Assembly (NCBI GenBank): GCA_032622095.1
Contig: CP136066.1
Coordinates: 169,332,664-169,396,663 of the forward strand
From: Siphonodentalium dalli
Lineage: Eukaryota; Mollusca; Scaphopoda; Gadilida; Siphonodentaliidae
DNA length: 64,000 nt
Reading direction: 5' to 3'
The translations under genes and the position numbers were made by a program. The notes below the pieces were generated by a model. The model made no database searches and was not told the DNA's origin. It worked only from the letters and a program-made list of their open reading frames with translations. Positions 22,746 to 36,770 of this stretch are shown here, piece by piece; the stretch's first letter is position 1; every line of letters begins with the position of its first letter.

Positions 22746-25130
22746 ATGCGACACAACAGTCATTATTTCTGCATGAGGCTGTTCCTCGTTATTGAACGTG
22801 GTCAGACCATCAAGTAAAATCTCCCGTGACTCCGTTGAGATGGGCATGATGCCATTGTAATCACCTTTAAATTGTTTAAGTGCTGCCATTTGCGACGCCA
22901 CTAGGGCTCGATAATGGAGCCTGCACATGCAACGGTTGGCAGACTGGCCACAATTTATCCCAGAAGACGAGCATTACGGCTGATCTTGCAAACTTCTAAT
23001 TTCAACAAAGACTGACATTCATTAACAACATCAAACATTTTACTTTTGGAAGCATGACCGTCATGCATAAATGCAGAAACATAAATAAGTCAGTGTCGTA
23101 GTATGTATGTGCATACAGTTGTCTCTATGTAAAATAAAGCGAAGTTTCGCCAATAATCCAATTGTATCGTGAACAGCGAGTTCACAGTAATCACTAAAAT
23201 CGGAAAAAAGTGATGTACATGTATCATCAGTATATCCACTTATTTTGTGCCCCACCCACCGGAAATGGGCCTAGGCTGGTTTATCAGTTTTGTGAATGGC
23301 CGAGCGGTATTCGCAATGCCATTTGCTGCAGCGGCCTACTGGCCCAGGGTACCACTGAAAGGGAACCTGAGTTTCGACTGTTCCGAAGGGTGAACTTTGA
23401 ATACTAACCGTGCCGTAGGTACACGCTTCAAATATTACAATCTCTCGTCACCAGAGGCAGTTTAGAATTAATATGTCCACATTAAAATGTTTGTATATAT
23501 GTGATAACTTGATACATATTTTTGAGATTCACAATAATTCGATGTTCATCTGAATTCAGGTGAATAAAACAAGAGTGTCTGAAATGATGCAGTGTGTTGT
23601 TTATCTTAGTGTAATGACGGACCTTTCGTACTATGCTGTCTACAGACAGCAGACAGACAACATTTTCTGGTTATGTGGTCCCAAATAACATTGTTCGTTC
23701 AAATTAATTGTGTTTAAACAATTGTTATATTGAGTTATGAATAAATAATCAGTCATGGTCATAGGGCTTTCATACCACAATTGATAATCACCCCTGGTCA
23801 AGTGGTCCCACAGAAGTGCTATGATGCTGGTGGGTCCTGCTGTTTTGCTATATGATGCGGATAGTACAAAGCGATGCTGGTGACCGCGTGATATTTCAAA
23901 ACTCATATGGAGAGTTTAGACGTAATTTGATTAATTTCAAATGGCGTGCTGTTGATTCAAGTGGTGCAGTCGTCTGCTTGAAGGCTTCTGCAATCACACT
24001 AAAGTTTTTGTTGTCTTAAATCGGATTTAGAAGACACACGCGGTCGTCTTAATAAAATTTGTTATTTCGCCATTTATAACAATCTAATAGGAATAATTTA
24101 TAAACAGGCCATGTAGAGAGGTACACACAAGTATATTGAAGACTTTAGGCAGTGACAAGCGTTTGGACGTGGCATATATTCGGCACAAGCAGGTGAAAAA
24201 TAAATTGATGGTGCACAAGCGATGTTGTTGAGGATCCGAGCTGAAGCTGTTAAATATACAAACCGATGTTGGTGGGGGTACAAAATGATGTTGTTTGTCA
24301 TAGTTTCGGTCGCGATTTAGGTTAGTTATACCCATCTCAAGGTCGTGTGGCAACTATTCAACAACGAATTAAACATCTCTACCCATCGAATGTCCTTCTT
24401 CACGTTCAAGTGTCGTGGTCCCAAAACACAGACGAATTATCGTTTTCGTACATTTTCTGGAAATGGTATCCCTAAATGTATTAAGATATATTTATGTAGG
24501 CATATTGGTGATCAATTATATAACCTGTATATAACACATACTTACAGACATGTCCTCGGGATTCGAAACATAATGGGCTAGCGCATACGTTCAACCACTG
24601 AACACTTTTCCCATGCATTGAGTATACGTATACTATACGTAACACTGTACAATTCGGGGCACGCATTATAAATGAAAATTAGCCGTAATTATTAGCCGCG
24701 CCAGCTAGCTAAACCAATAACAGAATATAATTTATGTCTTGTAACACCTATAGAAATATGACACTACCAACTAAAACTGTATCCACCATTTCTGATATCA
24801 ATGCATTGGGGTTCGAAATGTTATGTTGGTATGTGGCAAACATCTGGGTCGAATATGAGAACCACGATAGGCTATATAGGCCAAATTCGTATAACCGTAT
24901 TCGCGGCGAATATACGTCATATATGCGCCGTACTAGGGCGAAATTCTGCCATATTAAGGCGGATATACATGTACGAAGTATTATGGCGTAAGTACGGCGG
25001 ATATATGCCGTACTATTTGGTCAAATATTTGGGTTTTCAAAATACAAGGATGTTGAATTAAAATAGAATGTGAATACAGTGAATGGCAAATGAATATCAA
25101 TTAAATTCCCAAATTATACTATAAAACCAA
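22746..25130. other. No gene recognised
   Basis: Only scattered short repeats are seen: an AGCAGGACC-type unit at 23755-23900, and CCGTACT and AGTACGGCGG palindromic bits at 24890-25020. ORFs here are short and on overlapping frames. Confidence 0.45.
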
Positions 25131-26010
25131 AAACCGCACCCCCTCTAGCCCGTGCGGTTGCCACAGGAGGTGGCAAAAAGACACCCATTACCATTCCGAC
25201 ATTTATGGACTGATTGCGCCCAAAATAAACGGCGCGGTATGGTAGCCCACCTCAAGTTGTGTGAAAAACACCGAAAACCGCACCTTCTATAGACCGTGCG
25301 GTTGACACAAGAGGTGGCAAACAAGGATACCCATTGCCGTTTCGGTATTTATGGACCGATTTTGACAAAATAAACGGCATGGTATGGTGGCTGATCGCAA
25401 GTTATACTATAAAAACAAATACCGCACCCGTCTAGCCCGTGTGGTTGCCACACGAGGTGGCAAAAGGGACATCCATTGCCGTTTCTGTACTTAGGGCAAC
25501 AGCACGGACTAGAAGGGAGCGGTTTTCGGTTTTTCTAAAATAACTGGGGGTGGGCCACCCTATACCACACCGATTATTTGGGCTCAATCGGTCCATAAAT
25601 ACCGAAACGGCTATCAATGCCCTTTTTGTCACCTCCGGTGGTAACCACACGGGCTAGAGAGGTGCGGTTTTCATTTTTTGTAGTATAGTTTGGGTGGACC
25701 CACCCCACTGCACCGTTTATTTTGTCAAAATCGGCCAACAAATACCGAAACGACAATGGGTGCCCATTTTCCCACCTCCTGTGACAACCGATCTGTCTAG
25801 AGGGTGTGGTTTTCGGTCTTTGTAGTGTATCATGGGGTAGGCCATCTAATGCACCGTTAATTTGGTCAAAATCGGTCCATACATACCGAAACGGCAATGG
25901 GTGCCATTTTTGCCACCTCTGCAGCAACCACACGGGCTAGAAGGGTTCGGTTTTCGGTTTTTGCTAACATAACTTGGGTTGAGCCATCCTACCGCACCGT
26001 TTATTTTGTC
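25130..26010. repeat. Head-to-head inverted satellite array, unit about 144 bp
   Basis: Three units run forward (ACCGCACC starts near 25133, 25278, 25421). After a junction near 25495, four units run in reverse orientation (near 25505-26010). Units share TAGCCCGTGCGGTTGCC, CATTGCCGTTTCGG and AAATAAACGG. Overlapping minus-strand ORFs here are products of the repeat. Confidence 0.85.
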
Positions 26011-26829
26011 AAGTTTGCATGTTTCCGAGTAAGGAATAAGTAGCAGGGAATAAGTAGCTAATGCGACGGTATAGTCCAATTTGTGATATATGGGTCATTA
26101 TTCTCGATTCTAAAGATGTTTCTGACTTCACTGTGGACCGTATTTTCTGTCCTCGTAGTGTTTGAAATCGATGTGTTCATGATTTAAGTTCAGTAATAGG
26201 GAAGAAATATATTTCAACAACATCAGAGTGGATCCTCACCAACATCAGTGTGGATTCTCACCAGCATCATCGTGGTCCCATACCAACATCAGTGTGGACC
26301 CTAGAATACCAAATTCGGCTTGTTTCAAGCGTACGCTATATATCTATTGAATGAATGTGTGTCTTTTTTATTAAGTGCATCATTCCCTTCATCTGGGATG
26401 ATTTCAGTCATGTATCGCGACAGAACTTGGGTTTTTTTGGTGGAACAATAATACGCACCAAAGAACGTCATTCTTAAGTTGTCCGCGGAATTGCAGCTTG
26501 TATGTATATACGGGAGGTTTTAGTGCATTCGTGTGTGATCATCGGAATTACTATGTGTTGTTATTGCGTAGTTTCGATGTAAAGACGAGGCGGAACGCGC
26601 ACGCGGTCACCAGCATAGCTGTGCACTAACCGCATCATAGTAAAACAGCAGGACCCACCAGCATCATAGCACTTATACAGGACCACTTGACCAGGTGTGA
26701 TAATATTTACGCTCAATTTAAAATTATAGTTATTCGTTGGGCGGATGGGGTGGGGATATAAGTAATCCCTTAGCCTTATCAAATTTCGTTGTCTGTATCT
26801 GTATCTACGAACGAGAGGCCGATCACGAG

Positions 26830-27225
26830 TGGCAGATGTTTAAACCATAACCATAATTATGTTAAAAAAAAATATAATCAAACCCAAATTATTAATTTTA
26901 TCTGTATTTTGGGCTGAGAAACTCACATTCGAAATTTGGTTTCAATCGGATAAATTTGTTTTGAGTTATTTCGACATGCGTGAATTCTAAGTGAAGAAGG
27001 GCCATAACTCCATAAAAAAAGACTCTGATCAAAACCACAACCGAACTCGAACTTGGGCTGAGAAACATATATACTAAATTTGGTTCAGATCGAATAAAAA
27101 ATGTTTGCGTTATCGCGCCATGCATAAAGTGTCTATGGACAGATGGACAGACAGACGGACGAATGACGAGTGGTCAATCCAGACGTCGAAGCTATGTGTA
27201 CCATACTATGGTATGGGTACAAATA
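26830..27225. repeat. Interspersed repeat ending CATACTATGGTATGGGTAC
   Basis: Contains two copies of GGGCTGAGAAAC...AAATTTGGTT(T/C)...ATCG, then GGACAGACAGACGGACGAAT and CATACTATGGTATGGGTAC with an AAATAAAAATAAA tail. The same 3' part ends the repeat at 31560-31990. Confidence 0.7.
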
Positions 27226-27399
27226 AAAATAAAAATAAATGAATCATTCAATAGGGGCAAAGAGTGTGTCAAAATAATCCAACATAAAATGAGATATATC
27301 AGAAAACAAGTATTTCTGTTAAAATATCAGGAATGTTGAAGGGTTAATTTTTAACAACAAAAATCCGTGCAAGTGAAGGATGAGAAACCTGGAGATATA

Positions 27400-29185
27400 A
27401 TATCTATATCTATATATGCGAATGTCTGTCTGTCTGAGTTCTATAGAAATTCACAGGGGACCACCTAGATGGCACAGAAGGGGTCTAATAGGGGTAACTT
27501 TTTACGAGAAAGATAATGGCGACGGTTAGAATTTCCTAAAGTGACGCCGTTGTTGTCGGGGGCAGAAAAGGGGGAGGGGCAGAAAAAAAGTTTGTCGCCA
27601 ATTGCCACCAAACTTATATATAATCATCCCCATAATAAATACGAGGAATCTAATGGTGTGATTTAAATATGTCAAAAGTCGCGCCGTTCGCGTCAGGGAT
27701 GCCCGGAAGGGGAGAGGGGCACCAAAATTGATCAAAATAATTTTAGCGCCGAATTCCATCAAATTGATGCACATTCTTCTGATATCTTCTCCATGATACA
27801 CGGAATCTTATTGTGTGATTTAAAGACGCCAAATTGGTTTCGTTGGGATGAGTTTTTGGGGGGGCGGGTGGTGGGTACAAAATCTGATAAGAATTGGTTT
27901 AGTCGCCGATTGCCACCAAACTTATACAAATTTATCCCCATGGTATGAGGTGTCTAATGGCGTGGCTTAAAGCTGTCAAAAGTGGCGTTATTCGAGTCAG
28001 GGGTGCACTGAAAGGGAGAGGGGCACCAAAATTGATACACAATATGTTTAGCGCCAATTTCCACCAAATTGATACACATTCTTATCCATGATATGAGGAA
28101 TCTAATCGTGTGATTTTAAAGACGTCATATTGGTGCTGCTTTGGTGAGAGATGGGGGTGGTGTGGGTGGGTACTACATTTGATAACAATTTGTTTAGTCG
28201 CGGATTAGCACCAAACTTACAAATAATAATCTCCATGATATCAGGAGTCTAATTGTGTGGTTTAAATATGTCAAAAGTGGGACCATTCGAGTCAGGGGTG
28301 CCTAGAGGGTGAGATGGACACACACATATTCTTCTCCATGATACGAATAATCTAATCGTGTGGTTAATTTATGCCTTTTGGGTGAGAGATATGGAATGGT
28401 GGCCCTAAATTTGATACGAATTTGTATACTCGCCAATTTTCATAAATTGTATATAAATTCATCTCTATAATGAGTCTAAGTGTGTGGTTTAATGATGTCA
28501 AAAGTGGCGCCGCTTGAGTCGGAAATAGGGACGGGAGGGTCACCAAAAAACTTATAAAAATATGTTTAGTGCCAATTACCATCAAACTCATACACGATCT
28601 TCTCAAATGATACAATGAATCAAATATTTGCGAATATCTGTCTGTGTTCTATATATACCTTTAAGGGTACAATCGAGATGGTACCAAGGCGGTCTAACAG
28701 GGCTAACTTTTTACGAGTAAGATAATGGTGCGGGTTAATATTTTCTAAAGTGACGTTGTTGATGTCAGGGGAGGGGCTATTTTTAGCGCAGATTTCGACC
28801 AAATTGATATATTAATCTTCTCCGTGATACGAGGAATATAATCGTGTGATTTAAAGACGCGAAATTGGTGCCGTGTGGGTGAGAGATTGGGGGGGGGGGG
28901 GGGTAATAACTATGATAAGAATTTGTTAAGTTGCCGATTACCACCAAACTTATATATAATCATCTCCAATATATAATGCATGCATGAGTCTAATAGATGT
29001 GGTTTAAATATGACAAAAGTGGCGCGGTTCAAGTCATGCATGGGGAGTTGCACCAAAGTTGATACAAATATATTTAGCAATAAGTTCACCAAATGCATGC
29101 ACGTTCTTATCTAATGATATGATGAATTAAATCACATTCGGGGTCGTTTGGGTCATGGATGAGGAGAGAAAATTCACTAAGATTG
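27400..29185. repeat. Degenerate tandem array, unit about 155 bp, with Helitron-like starts
   Basis: About ten diverged units share TTGCCACCAAACTTATA, TCTCCATGATA and TGTGTGATTTAAA. At 27404, TCTATATCTATATATGCGAA precedes TGTCTGTCTGTCTG, as at the 5' ends of the Helitron-like elements near 50961 and 51505. A weaker version is at 28620. Minus-strand ORFs such as 27526-27801 are shadows of the repeat. Confidence 0.65.
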
Positions 29186-31555
29186 TTCAATTCGCCGATA
29201 TCCAACAAAGTGATATATAGTCATCTGCCAGGCCATACATCTCCATGTCGTTCTAAGGAGTTTTTGGCATGGTGACCGAATTAAGTCACTTGAACAATTA
29301 TATCTTCTCAACTGTCATATTTATATGGGGATGGAGATCATGGCATTCCTGATCTAATGATCTAGCAACACAGATGCATAGAAGAAAGCATTAAAAGTAT
29401 ATTTATACCAATCTATTTAAGAGATACATATATTCATTCAAACTGAAGGACCTTGAATCGTCAGAGGATTGCATATTATAATTGCTCATGTATATATTAT
29501 TCAATATAGTTTCCACAACAAAAGTTAAAATTGCCAAGAAATATGGAAATGTAGAGCAGGCATGTTCCAAAATAGTGGTCACAGTGTGCAGTCAAATATG
29601 GTTACTTCTGAGATAAAGGAAAACGCAGTCCGTAGCACATGACTGTTCGGGATCCTCCATTAATGACATATGACAAGGGTATAACTGCTCGATACAGAGG
29701 ATTTCTTTCATTTTTTTAGAACAGACTCATCGCCTAACATAAACAACTCAAAATATCACTGTGTCGGGCACATGTAGCTGCTATACATCGAACCAGGCAA
29801 TATTCACATTATTTACAATACGGTCTCAATATGGTTAAATTTACTAATTAAACTGTTTATGTTAAATTCAGAACTTAAATCAATTAAAGCTGCACATAGT
29901 GTTGGAACATTGAATTTGCAAACCTTAAATATTGCAAACCATCGACCACTTTAGCCGGTTAATAAGGGAAATTTAAAGTTATTCTGAAGACAAACAAATA
30001 ATCTATTGTTTTTTATTATCATTGTTGTTGCTAAAGAAAGTCCTTTTCAGGCAAAAAATATATCAAGGTAGTACCTAGTATCGATTATTTGTCTTGCTTT
30101 TAAGTTGAACGATGACTGTTAAAATTGTCCTAACACATAATGTGGCTTTAAATATTTTCTAATTGCATGTCACAGGTAAGAAAGTAGGCCAGGGCATGGA
30201 AGAGTGAAACTCTTCCATGTTTTGGACAGAGAGCATGAATGAGTGAATGTATTTTGTCTCTTTCTTTTGTTATTATTCTTCTTTATCAATAAAAAAATTA
30301 TAAAAAAAAAAACAAACAAAAAAAACATAAACAACTCAAAATATCGCTGTGTCGGGCACATGTAGCTGCTATACATGCATAACATAATTTCTTTTAAACT
30401 GAAAATGATTAGCCAATATATAGAACCAGAACAGAGGAGCACCTGGACATATCTTTAAAACATCTGTATCTTCATGGAGATATGATAAACTAGATTGATT
30501 GATATATCTCTATGTAAAACACAATTGTCGTCTTTTATTTTTTCGAACGAATGTGTTTATGATGTTCATGTTTCATGCTATATCGTCTGAAGTATACGCA
30601 GTTGTAAATAAATAAATACTTCTTTATTGGTGGGACGGATTAAACGCGATAAACAAAATGATAATCGCTCAGACCTGACAAGGCGATCCACTACTTATAT
30701 TCCATGTGTAAGAATCATGTTTTGTGATGCCATTTGGATATACAATTTATGAGAATACGTGTAACACTTTGAGCGCAAGAGTATTCTCTATTCCCACCAA
30801 ATATCCACAGAGGGTTTCACATCACTTTAACCTGGGCAACGCCGGGTAACCCTGCTAGTAATGAATAAATGAACAATATAATATAGCCAGTACAATTGAT
30901 GACCAGGGCTAATAATTTTAACTCTATAAAATTAGGGGACTGTACCAGCTATGTCACTTGAATTTTGCTTTGATAGGTTATCAGTGGAGAGATACAAGTC
31001 TATAGACAGCAGACACCAGATACCTCTGTGCATTAATGAGGTGTGAGATCAGATTATAGGAATGTGAGACTTTATAAAAATAAACAAACACTGCACACAA
31101 CCCAGATGCCGACACCGAGGTTAGCTTCTCGGAGTACAGCTCCAATATTGGCTTGTTGATAAAACAATTTTCCCCAGTGTTATTTGTCTGTCTCCAACTA
31201 GCACTGGCCAAGAGGGAACTATATCATATTTCTAATAGAGTTGTCCACCACATGGCTTATAAAATAGCTTTGGGCTTAGAGGTATATGTAAAACAAATGT
31301 AGTCTCAACTTTGCATATTGGATATTCACATGATAATTTATTGATAACATTATATTAAATGCAACTATTACAATAACATCTTCATACAGGACATCACACC
31401 TAATTAAAGTATAAAACTATCAAATAGTGTTCATTAATAACCCTGGTTCAAGAGTATAAGGGTTAATTAATTAAAACCAAAATCCAGATCAAGAGAATGT
31501 TAATGAAAACATAGGTACCGTAAGAAATATGAGGTAAATCAGAAGAAACATATTT
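29186..31555. other. No gene recognised; one 50-bp direct repeat pair
   Basis: ACATAAACAACTCAAAATAT and CGGGCACATGTAGCTGCTAT occur at 29737-29788 and again at 30325-30376, nearly identical, 588 bp apart. The second copy follows an A-rich tract. Nothing else stands out before the Helitron-type end at 30835-30858. Confidence 0.5.
30830..30858 (+). mobile_element. Helitron-like 3' terminus
   Basis: ACCTGGGCAACGCCGGGT can form a hairpin and is followed after 10 nt by CTAG then T, the layout of a Helitron 3' end. The matching 5' end was not identified. Confidence 0.5.
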
Positions 31556-31559
31556 TACT

Positions 31560-31990
31560 TAGAGCTTTGGGTGGCAGTCCGTGAAAGGGTTAATTATTTC
31601 TAAACCAATAAACCAATCGATACCAAAAAGTATACAGGTGAGGCATATGCCATCCTAAACCTGCATATAAAATATGAACACAATCGGACAAAAAATACTT
31701 AAGTTATGGCATCAGACAGAACATGACCATGTATGGATGGAAAGTGTTAATAATTTCTTTACCAATAAACCGATCGATACCAAAAAATATACAGGTGAGG
31801 AGTGTGTCATCTTAAACATGCACATCATATTTGAACACGATCGATAAAAATACTCGAGTAATCGAATCGGATAACAAGTGTCTACGGACAGACGATTAGA
31901 CAGGTAGACGGACGGACGAACGACGAATGGTTGATCCGGACGTCGGCATTAAGTGTACCATACATGGTATGGGTACACATAAAAAGTATC
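31560..31990. repeat. Interspersed repeat, second copy with GACGGACGGACGA tail
   Basis: Two internal units (AACCAATAAACC(A/G)ATCGATACC) are followed by GACGGACGGACGAACGACGA and CCATACATGGTATGGGTACA. The 3' part matches 27120-27225, so this is one retroposon-like family. Confidence 0.7.
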
Positions 31991-32269
31991 AGGTAACAAT
32001 ATTATTCGTTCAAGTATCTATAACAGTAACCAGTTAATATTTTTAACATTCTCTAGCTGGGACTGTTTTCGAACTGTATTTCAGTGAAATGTACATGAAA
32101 ATTATCACAATATTAAGAAAGATGTTGCATTTTGAATTGAAATGAGAGTCAAAAATACAGAAATGAACAAATATAAATAGGTTAATTTAACACGACATTA
32201 AATATAATTAACTCAAATTCAATAGAAGAACAAATCCTAGTTGTTTTCGATGTATAAACAGGTCTGGGT

Positions 32270-32575
32270 AAATCCACCGATCGACCTTTATTAGACCGAT
32301 CGGTCTAAAAATGGACCAATTAGACCGTTCGGTCTAAAGTAGACCAATTTAGAGTTAGACCGATAAGGCTTTCACCGCCTGGATGCATCTGAAATAAGGG
32401 GAGTCACTCTAAGCTGTTCTTTTATTATATTTCAACCAATATTTAAATGGGATGTCACATATATTCCTTATTTGCGCTTAAGCGTAAATAATTTGCGATT
32501 TAGTGTAAACAAATTTGCGCTTAAGCATAAGTAATTTACGATTAAGTGCAAATAAGGAATAAATGTGAAAATGCA
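32270..32575. repeat. Short palindromic repeats
   Basis: TAGACCGATCGGTCTA-type palindromes lie at 32295-32365. A separate hairpin of about 110 bp at 32462-32571 uses ATTCCTTATTTGCGCTTAAG and its inverse, with internal repeats of TTTGCG. Confidence 0.65.
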
Positions 32576-34440
32576 TGGCCTCCCATACACATAGACCTGC
32601 TAAATTGCCATGAATAATTTGCATACGGCATGACAACCTTTTATCAAATAAATGCATTTTTTTAAAGATTTCAAGTCCTATCCATTGATGACCAAGGCTG
32701 CAGGGATACTCTTAGTTTGTTGAGTTTGAAATGGTCTGTCACCTCTCTACCATGATGGCACCCACGTGCAGGTACCTGACATGCAATGAGAGGCAAAGAA
32801 CGTGTGTTGAACTGAACTTCTGAATACAGATTGAAAATGTGTTTGAAGATTTCGTGCAAAGTTGATAGCCTTCTATAATTAGTTTATAGATAAATATCTG
32901 TGAAAATCGCAACCAGATTCACAAGGTCCACATTGTCCAGCCACCGGGAAAGATATCGTCGCCTCTGTGATAAAATGTTCTACATCCAATTTGGCGGGAA
33001 AATGAGATAACGGTATCGTTCGATTCGGCGCGGTATTTGTTATCCGAAAAAACACAAGATATTTAGTATAGCATATGTGGTATACATGTACCAGATACGA
33101 ATGAGAGGCTATGGAAATATATTCCATCTCCCGAATCAGTTTTTATGTCGGTGCTCTATTGTTCTATCTCTACTGCGGACCAATGAATTTCTTTATTTGT
33201 TACCACGTGATCGCATAAATTTCAGGGTTATAATGTTCCATCTCGAACCGATAATGGCCAGCAATGGAAACTAATACCGTCACCTTGTATGGCTGGAAAG
33301 AATGTTTTCTTACTCTTATAAATGAAAATCTTAATTCTGGCGGAATTTGTTGGTTACAATAGCACATAAAATGACATGATGTGCGAGTTTTGTACTTTTT
33401 AATGTTTTAAAAACCCAAAAACTACTTTAGCACTCACGAACAAGTTAAATCGTTCAGCACAGTGTTATATCTGCAAACAGAAGTCAACGAATTACAAGAA
33501 TAGCATCTAAGGCAAAACAATTTAAACTCATTAGACTTTCGTTTTCTCTGATAAATGAAAACCACATAAGGTGAAAATAAAGAAGACGTGCGAAAGGTGG
33601 TCAAATTTTCATATCGAGCTACCCACACAAAAAAAACATATGGATATATAGGACATTATAGTACCGATGCGATGACATCTGTGATAATCCATTGGACCGA
33701 GTCGAAGTAGTTTGCCATGAATTGTGGACTAGATTGTTGTAGCTTTAGAAGCTTCGAACATGGCGACCGACATCCGAAAAGAACCATCACACCACGAGGA
33801 ACAGCAACAATGCATACTTCGTGGAATCCAATATTGGTTTTGAAACACTTGGCACCAAGGCGTTCACACCCCAGGTTTCAGATTTGGATTTGATCAAAAC
33901 AATAAAAACCGAATAAATTGTGTGTACATGCTCAATGTCAAATCAACATCATGGTTGCAAAGGCCCACTCAATTTTCGAATCACCAGATAGCATGATATA
34001 CAACATATTCCACATTATAGACAATTTGAAAGAGGAAGCTCACAAACTTGGCATTATCAACTTATCCAGTTGTTTTTGTCAGGGCTCTGTGCTTAATTAA
34101 TGCTGGTTTATTATTCTCAATGGAAAAGAAATAACTATCACTTAGTTCTAAATTATGATGCATTCTGTGTAAATAATGGGAGAAATCTTGGGGTGAATCT
34201 GGGAATATATATCACTTGGTGGACAACCAAGGGCACAGCTGTTCCTCAGCTGGTGGAATATATATATGGTATCACGGTGGGAAATCACGTGGTTTAGAGT
34301 TGATGAGAATCACGCATTCAAAATGGTCGAGGCGATCGCAGCTGCACCAGAAGCGAGGAAAACCGTAAATAAACTAGGATATACTACATAAAATTTTGGC
34401 AGCTACGAGCATATGCTATAGTATTGTCAAACCAAACAAG
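32576..34440. other. No gene recognised
   Basis: The only notable feature is 33958-34050, which resembles the left arm of the foldback at 55277-55670 (CCAGATAGCATGATATACAA and CAACATATTCCACATTATA). Confidence 0.45.
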
Positions 34441-34461
34441 CTGATACCTCATTTGTGTCCA

Positions 34462-34582
34462 AACTCATAGTTGCTCTAACATTCTGACCAAAGTTGCCAG
34501 TCGAAGGGTTCTCCTAGATGTATGGACTTATTATTCCACGAACCTCCGACTAGCAACTTTGGACAGAATGTTATAGAAAACT
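34462..34582. repeat. Imperfect foldback
   Basis: Arms of about 44 bp, TAGTTGCTCTAACATTCTGA and its diverged inverse, around a 30-nt centre. Confidence 0.6.
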
Positions 34583-36770
34583 ACCGAGTATTTCCGAATA
34601 AATAATGTATCAACTTGTTTTAGAATAAACTAGAAACGATACCCTGTTTAACTTTACTACACATTTCAGTGATATGCATTAAGTTTATCTGATTTCGAGT
34701 GGTAATTAACTAATGTTACAACGGTCGCAATATCGAGTCGCGTTCTAACAGGTCAGACACATCATGCATTAAACTAGTATAGTTATATTTAACCATATAC
34801 TAGTTGAATATTGATATTGCCGTTTTGCGAGTTTGATAAAAGAGGGATAATCCAAAATAACATTTTGCAAACATGGTTGAAAATCAGTGTGGCACAATGT
34901 CTCGACTCATGCGAATTCTTAATGGTTATGCCACACTCATGATAATGAAGTCAAATACAATATTCAATTGGTATACGTAGTGATATTGGGGAGCGATTGT
35001 GTCGCCACATTGATGTCATTTAGAAAGACATACTTGTGTTATTATTAATTAAAATAAGCTGCCGCAAAACAAAAGATTCAAAACGAATGTTACCTGGACA
35101 TTCTACATGTATGCTGCAAAATAGTTAACAGTACAATTTGGCTGTGAACTGGATGCGCGATCGAAAGTTTCAACACAAACAGGGAAATAGTGGAAATTTG
35201 ACACTTTAAAATTATAATATTATAGTTCAATACAACTCTCTCTCAATAGATGTACCGACCTGTTTAATCCGATTCCAATTTATCGTTGTAGAATTCATTC
35301 GAATGATGATGCAGAGGTGAACCAATGGATTATTTTCTCTTCCGAGAATGGATTATTTTCTCTTCGATTACGGTTAACGCAAATAGCAGGAGCGTGCGAC
35401 TGCAACCATGGCCAATGTGATTCGTGAATGGAACAGACGGACGGACACTGATTAAGCCCTATTCATATTCCATTTTTTCAGCTGTGTATTGACTATTTCA
35501 TTAACTAATATAGCCGTTTCAGTTACACGTACGTGTGATTTATTATGAATGATATAATAATGCTGCATATGTATTTAAGACTAAACAAGTTGTTTCGGTT
35601 TGGTTTATTGAAGAATTGTAATACCACCTTGCCTGAACTTGCATAAAATGCTTGTCCATTATTGATCAGTAGCCTATATTCCCACGCATTATATGAACGT
35701 TCTGTTGTGATATTCTATATTCTTTGAATTGAACCACACAAATCGTCACGGTGGTACAATCAACCAAATTCCGCCAATGCCTAACACTTTCAGAACGCCC
35801 ACAATTGCAACCATTGGCGAATTGGGTAATATCATAATATAGACTAAATATACATAGAATGGCTACCTGCTAATACTTATTTCATTTAACCATTTGAACC
35901 ATGGAGACCGGAATACATGTCCAATCCTTATATGCCTACAAGCAGGGAAACCGGAAAAAACTGTCCGCAAATCATACATTTGACACCGATATACAGCACA
36001 ATAAACGCATCTATCAACTAGAGTTGTACTTCTACTTTGCATGAGTCACGTGTTTGCCCCGGTCACTTTCGCATACACACTGGTTGTATAAAGTCTGTCT
36101 TCGCACATGCGCAGATGCATACATGTAATTTGAGAACAAAATTCGCTTTTTGTAGTCGGCAATTAATTACGTGTCACTACAATTTAGACGAAAACATACA
36201 TACGAGTTACAAAATAAATAACCACATCGGTGCGTATACAGTAGAATTCTACCACAAAAAAAACACTAATTGCAGGACGACGCGAAGCCGAGTCCTACAG
36301 TCAATCATGTGCCCAAATTCAACTATAGACGCAGATGCGCCGTGTATTTCTTTTGTAATTCGAATGCATGTTTTCGTCGAAATTGTAGTGACATACGTAA
36401 TTAATTTTTGGTTTCCGAAACCCGCTATATTATAGCACAGTTTTGATATGCGTGGTATGATCGATCAAACGGTCGTTATCTTCTAACTTTAACGTCAAAT
36501 ATAATGCCACTATCTTAAATAAAAATAAGTATCATCAGAAGGCCATTCACTATCATAGTGAGAGCAGTTCCATTTTATAGGTTTTACATGTTGCTGCAAG
36601 TTGCCATGTGATATATCAACCAATTCGCCTATGGCTTAAAGGGTGTTGTGGAAGTTTCAGGCATTGGCCGCATTGGGTTGATTGTACCACCACGATTTAT
36701 GTGGTACAATTAAAAATATCTAGAATTGTACCCCCAAACGACGTTCAAATATGCATGGAAAAAAAAAGAC
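34583..36770. other. No gene recognised
   Basis: A 132-codon open frame at 36037-36435 has no recognisable domain, signal peptide or repeat, and is within chance expectation for an ORF in this much sequence. GAGAATGGATTATTTTCTCT near 35325-35362 is a short direct duplication. Confidence 0.4.

Noticed and set aside
25432-26079. Proteins with repeated DKINGAVGW or similar
   Set aside because: Frames through the 144-bp satellite.
33340-33370. GAATTTGTTGGTTACAATAG as last exon of gene A
   Set aside because: No AG directly before the needed base, and only EFV matches.
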